Shown: positions 60,450 to 64,000 of the stretch, in pieces
Layout: each line of letters begins with the position of its first letter
Position numbering within the stretch: the stretch's first letter is position 1
Assembly (NCBI RefSeq): GCF_001954275.1
Contig: NZ_MBEU01000002.1
Coordinates: 1-64,000, forward strand
Direction: 5' to 3'
Origin: Mycobacterium sp. IS-836
Lineage (GTDB): Bacteria; Actinomycetota; Actinomycetes; Mycobacteriales; Mycobacteriaceae
DNA: 64,000 nt
Notes under the pieces: generated by a model
Database searches by the model: none
Told to the model about the DNA's origin: nothing
Seen by the model: only the letters and a program-made list of their open reading frames with translations
Made by a program: the position numbers and the translations under genes

Positions 60450-62789
60450 GTGGCCGCCGAGGCGCCGTTCGCGGGCTGGCGTGTGCTGGAGTTGTCCAAC
60501 GGGATCGCGGTGTCGTACTGCGCGAAGATGTTCGCCGACGCGGGCGCCGACGTCGTGAAGATCGAGTCACCGCAAGGTGATTCGATGCGCGGGTGGTCGG
60601 CCGGGGGCGCCCCCGGCGCGCTGTTCGGCTACCTGGCGGCGGGCAAGAGGTCGGTTGTCCGCCGCGACGACGCCGAGGTCGCCGCCCTGCTGGCCGGTGC
60701 CGACGTCGTGCTCACCGACCTGACCGACGGCTGGACGCTCGACGACATCACGGCCCACAGCGGGCCGTCGGCCGTCGTGGTCGCCGTGACGCCGTTCGGG
60801 CTGACGGGTCCGTACGTCGACGACCGCGTCGTCGCCAACGAGTTCATCCTGCAGGCGCTGTGCGGCTCGACCGCCGGCCGCGGCTGGCCGGGCGACGAAC
60901 CCGTGCAAGCGGGCGGCCGGCTGGGCGAGTGGCTCGCGGGGGCGTTCGCCGCGGCGGTGGCCGCGGCCGCGGCACGCCATGCCGCCCGGGGCGGAAACGG
61001 TGAGATCATCGACGTCTCGACCTACGAGGCGATGGCCCTCGCGATGGGCGGCCTGTCCGCCATGTCGGCCAGCGTGCTGGGGGCGGATTCCCTTCAGCAG
61101 CAACGCAGCCTGGAACTGCCGTCGATCGTGCCCACGGCCGACGGCATGGTCGGCTTCTGCACCATCACCGCCCAACAGTTCCAAGACTTTCTGGTGATGA
61201 TCGATCGCGCCGATCTGGTCGACGACGCCGAGCTGGCGTCGTTCGTAGGGCGAGTCGAGCGCCGCGACGAATTCCTCGGCATGGTCACGCGGTGGACGGA
61301 AACCCGTACCACCCAAGAGATCATCGATCTCGCGGTGGCGTTCCGAATCCCGGTAGCGCCCATCGGCACCCCCGCCACGCTGCCCAAGGTCGACCACTTC
61401 GTCGAACGCGGCGTGTTCGTCGAGTCCGAACCCGGGGGGCTGCAGCCGCGAGTGCCGTACCGCACCGACGCCATCGTGACCATGCCGCCGCGGCGCCCTC
61501 CGGAACTGGGCGCCGACAACGGCCGCGTGCAGTGGCCGCCCCGACCCGGCCGGCCCAGCGCCGCCGAACCCGACGCACTTCCGTTGTCCGGCATCCGGGT
61601 AACCGACTTCACCGCCTTCTGGGCGGGGCCCGTCGCCACGCAATTCCTGGGCGCCCTCGGCGCCGACATCATCAAGCTCGAGGGCGTCCGCCGGCCCGAC
61701 GGCATGCGGCTCTCCGCCGGCCGTCCCCCCGACTGGGACCAGTGGTGGGAAACGGGCCCGGTGTTCCTGTGCAGCAACAACAACAAGCGCGGCATCAGCG
61801 TGGAGCTGGGCACCGACGCGGGGCGGAGCATTGCCCTGGATCTCATCGCCGCCAGCGATCTCGTCATCGAGAACTTCTCGCCGCGGGTGATGGAAAACTT
61901 CGGCCTGCAATGGGATACGGTGCGCGGCGCCAATCCCCGCGCGATCATGGTGCGGATGCCGGCGTTCGGCCTCGACGGCCCGTGGCGCGACCGCGTGGGC
62001 TTCGCGCAAACCATGGAACAGGCGACGGGTATGGCATGGATGACCGGACATGCCGACGGGCCACCCGTGATTCCGCGCGGGGTGTGCGATCCGATCGCGG
62101 GCCTGCACGCGGCCTTCGCCGCGATCGTGGCGCTGGTCGTCCGTGACCGGGACGGAACCGGCATGCACGTCGAGTCGACGATGGTGGAGTCGGCGCTGAA
62201 CGTGGCCGCCGAGGCGGTGGTCGAGTACTCGCGCAACGGAATCGAGCTGCGGCGGAACGGTAATCGCGGCCCTGGAGCGACTCCCCAAGGCGTGTATCGC
62301 TGTGCCGGTGACGACGAGTGGGTCGCGCTCGCCGCGACCGATGACGGCGCCCGCCTGTCCCTCGCGAAGCTCATCAATCGGGACGAACTCGGGCCGGATG
62401 CAGCCGGGTGGCGGGCGGGGGCCGACGACATCGACAAGCTGATCTCGGATTGGACCGCGCGGCGCACGGTGGCCGAGGCGGTCGACGCGCTGCGCGCCGG
62501 CGGGGTGGCCGCGGCACCGGTCACGCCGGCGGGGGAACTGCTGGGCGATCCACAACTGCTGGCCCGGGGGTTTTGGGAAACGGTCGACCACCCGGTGGCC
62601 GGCTCGTTCCTGTGCACCGGAATGCCCTTCGCATTCGTCGGGAAGCCACGGCGCTGGATCCGCCGCGTGCCGCCGTTGTATGGCCAGCACACCGCCGAAG
62701 TCCTGACGGGCCTGCTGGGACGCAGCGAACGAGAGCTCGCCGAGCTGCGGGCATCCGGGGCCACCAGCGCGCGGCCGGCGGGCCTGTGA
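60450..62789 (+). CDS. Fused two-domain CaiB/BaiF-type CoA-transferase
   Basis: The 779-aa protein contains two family III CoA-transferase units. The first starts GWRVLELSNGIAVSYCAKMFADAGADVVKIE. The second starts near residue 375 with GIRVTDFTAFWAGPVATQFLGALGADIIKLE, and both are followed by RS/RG and ENF-type blocks. Family members move CoA between acids; natural enzymes are interlocked dimers, so the fusion may be a single-chain dimer. GTG 60450 is 2 bp after the amidohydrolase stop. Confidence 0.9.
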   Translation: MAAEAPFAGWRVLELSNGIAVSYCAKMFADAGADVVKIESPQGDSMRGWSAGGAPGALFGYLAAGKRSVVRRDDAEVAALLAGADVVLTDLTDGWTLDDITAHSGPSAVVVAVTPFGLTGPYVDDRVVANEFILQALCGSTAGRGWPGDEPVQAGGRLGEWLAGAFAAAVAAAAARHAARGGNGEIIDVSTYEAMALAMGGLSAMSASVLGADSLQQQRSLELPSIVPTADGMVGFCTITAQQFQDFLVMIDRADLVDDAELASFVGRVERRDEFLGMVTRWTETRTTQEIIDLAVAFRIPVAPIGTPATLPKVDHFVERGVFVESEPGGLQPRVPYRTDAIVTMPPRRPPELGADNGRVQWPPRPGRPSAAEPDALPLSGIRVTDFTAFWAGPVATQFLGALGADIIKLEGVRRPDGMRLSAGRPPDWDQWWETGPVFLCSNNNKRGISVELGTDAGRSIALDLIAASDLVIENFSPRVMENFGLQWDTVRGANPRAIMVRMPAFGLDGPWRDRVGFAQTMEQATGMAWMTGHADGPPVIPRGVCDPIAGLHAAFAAIVALVVRDRDGTGMHVESTMVESALNVAAEAVVEYSRNGIELRRNGNRGPGATPQGVYRCAGDDEWVALAATDDGARLSLAKLINRDELGPDAAGWRAGADDIDKLISDWTARRTVAEAVDALRAGGVAAAPVTPAGELLGDPQLLARGFWETVDHPVAGSFLCTGMPFAFVGKPRRWIRRVPPLYGQHTAEVLTGLLGRSERELAELRASGATSARPAGL

Positions 62790-62790
62790 C

Positions 62791-63120
62791 ATGGCAGTCA
62801 CGCTGTGCGTGCCGCCCCGCCCCGGCGAGCTGTGCGCACCGGTGCGCTTCCTGGTACGACAGGACTCCGTGGTGATGGAATTGACTGCGCGGCACCGGAT
62901 CACCAGCGTCGAGTGGGACGCGCGTGAGCGCGCCGTGGCAATGATCGTGGACATCACCGACCCGCAAACGGCGCGTCCGGTCGACGTGCGGATCGATGTC
63001 GTCGAGGCGGGCGCGGCGCACGCCGACACACGGGCGAGGACGATCGGCACCATCGTGCGCGACGGCCGGCAGTACGACGTCGTGGGCACCTACCTGGGAG
63101 TTGTCGCGGATGAAAACTAG
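62791..63120 (+). CDS. Small hypothetical protein in the CoA-transferase operon
   Basis: The 109-aa protein is beta-rich (VRFLVRQDSVVMELTARHRI, VDVRIDVVEAG, YDVVGTYLGVV) with no signal peptide or known motif. ATG 62791 is 1 bp after the CoA-transferase stop. Its end overlaps the start of the next Ltp-type gene. It may fill the DUF35 partner slot for that protein, but no similarity to DUF35 is evident. Confidence 0.7.
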   Translation: MAVTLCVPPRPGELCAPVRFLVRQDSVVMELTARHRITSVEWDARERAVAMIVDITDPQTARPVDVRIDVVEAGAAHADTRARTIGTIVRDGRQYDVVGTYLGVVADEN

Positions 63121-64000
63121 CCCCTCGAAGCGCACGGCGGCGATTGTCGGCGTGCACAACACGCGGCAGGGCCGCCGCCTGGAGGGCGAGACGTCACGCG
63201 GCCTGGCGCTCAAGGCCATTCGCGGAGCTCTCGATGACGCAGGGCTGAGCCTCGAGGACGTCGACGGAATCAGCGCCGGCCCGCTGTCGACGACGCTGAT
63301 CTACGACCTACGCATCGGCCCGGCCTGGCAGGGGTTGGGCTTCGGGGTCAGCATGATCACCGAGGCGGCCGCCGCCATCGAGCACGGCATGGCCGACGTG
63401 GTGGTGCTCGTCGCCGCCCAAGCCGGCGAATACCGCGACCACGAAGCCACCGCACCATGGACCAGGCCCGAGAACGAATTCGTCGCGCCCTGGGGGATGT
63501 TCACCGCCGCCGAGTTCGCGCTCATCGCTCGACGGCACATGCATGTCTACGGGACAACCCGCGAACAACTGTCGATGGTGGCGGCGACCATACGCAACAA
63601 CGGATCGCGAAACCCCGAAGCCGTTTATTACCAACGCGGCCCGTTCACCACCGATGACATCACCGCGTCGCGGCCGGTCGCCGATCCGTTTCACCTTCTC
63701 GATTGCGCCACCACATCCGAAGGCGGGTGCGCGCTGATTGTGGCCAACCTCGACAAGGTGGACGCCGCGGCCCGGCCGATCTACGTGTTGGGCAGCGGCG
63801 CGGACTTCCACGGTCCGTCGTATCAGCACCCACCCGCGTGGGACCTCGTCGGCCGGCGCGGCGATCACGGCCATTACGTCAATGGCGTCGTCGGCAGGCG
63901 CGCGGCCGAGCGCGCGTTCAGCCACGCCGGCCTTCGGCCCGACGACGTGGATGTGCTGGAGCTCTACGACCCATTCTCGTTCGAAATCATCCGGCAGCTA
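63110..64000 (+). CDS. Ltp-type thiolase-like protein, cut by the window end
   Basis: From ATG 63110 (MKTSPSKRTAAIVGVHNTRQ) the frame stays open to the last base, giving 297 residues of a protein expected to be about 380-400 aa. It has the N-terminal thiolase/Ltp pattern, with LGFGVSMITEAAAAIEHGMADVVVLV in place of the reactive-Cys segment, so again without the nucleophile. The conserved VLELYDPFSFEIIRQL region is the last seen. The start overlaps the preceding gene by 11 bp. Confidence 0.88.
   Translation, partial: MKTSPSKRTAAIVGVHNTRQGRRLEGETSRGLALKAIRGALDDAGLSLEDVDGISAGPLSTTLIYDLRIGPAWQGLGFGVSMITEAAAAIEHGMADVVVLVAAQAGEYRDHEATAPWTRPENEFVAPWGMFTAAEFALIARRHMHVYGTTREQLSMVAATIRNNGSRNPEAVYYQRGPFTTDDITASRPVADPFHLLDCATTSEGGCALIVANLDKVDAAARPIYVLGSGADFHGPSYQHPPAWDLVGRRGDHGHYVNGVVGRRAAERAFSHAGLRPDDVDVLELYDPFSFEIIRQL

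Noticed and set aside
60567..63089. 840-codon open frame on the minus strand
   Set aside because: It is antisense to the fused CoA-transferase and small gene, is Arg/His/Gly-rich and has no domain; a GC-codon shadow.

Overview
The window looks like a chromosomal segment from a Mycobacterium, probably a slow grower. The evidence is uniformly high GC, dense genes on both strands, many TetR regulators, F420/PPOX-type flavoproteins, PknH-like kinases, an MmpL transporter, an Eis-family acetyltransferase, a PrrB-like sensor kinase, and FadE, thiolase-like and CaiB/BaiF catabolic genes. No tRNA, rRNA, CRISPR array or intact insertion sequence was seen.

Layout. 0-5 kb: two tandem paralogous Ser/Thr kinase genes. 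The left one has lost its extracellular half. A matching membrane-anchored sensor half lies at 79-1080 on the opposite strand, next to a tetR gene with a double palindromic operator, a truncated membrane-protein gene and a 44-bp inverted copy of the tetR 5' end. 5-11.6 kb: an F420/FMN oxidase-like protein, a DUF899 gene overlapping an ECF sigma factor, a 1042-aa patatin-like membrane lipase and a coupled 113-aa/38-aa small-protein pair. 12-18 kb: a LuxR-type ATPase regulator and a 977-aa fusion of a fatty-acid alpha-dioxygenase with a catalase-related haem domain. This fusion is the most striking enzyme in the window. 18.5-24.4 kb: an MmpL transporter with a TetR gene and tandem operators, then a COG4705 membrane protein with a response regulator whose sensor kinase is convergent and overlaps its 3' end.

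24.5-41 kb: mostly single genes. They include a frameshifted small gene, a hemolysin-III protein, an FAD monooxygenase, a 55-aa charged protein, a hemerythrin, an MFS transporter, an HdeA-like lipoprotein, a tautomerase/HxlR divergent pair, an FAD oxidase and a P450 whose start codons overlap head to head, a TetR-FadE-Eis-like operon, an orphan PrrB-like kinase, a SulP/bicarbonate-type transporter and a deazaflavin-dependent nitroreductase. 41-46 kb: a TetR-led operon encoding an APH-type phosphotransferase, an N-acyl-D-amino-acid deacylase-like amidohydrolase and a Rieske oxygenase.

46.5-49.3 kb: a Tat-exported catalase-related peroxidase with a cytochrome b561 partner, then a class I fructose-bisphosphate aldolase. 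49.3-64 kb: a catabolic island with two local regulators. A TetR lies between a leftward DUF1214/sulfotransferase pair and a rightward operon of a two-domain acyl-CoA dehydrogenase, an Ltp-type thiolase-like protein and a DUF35 protein. A LacI regulator, downstream of a leftward aldehyde dehydrogenase, faces a rightward operon of an amidohydrolase, a fused CaiB/BaiF CoA-transferase, a small protein and a second Ltp-type protein cut by the window end. Together these look like activation and side-chain shortening of a branched or cyclic acyl-CoA. The substrate cannot be read from sequence.
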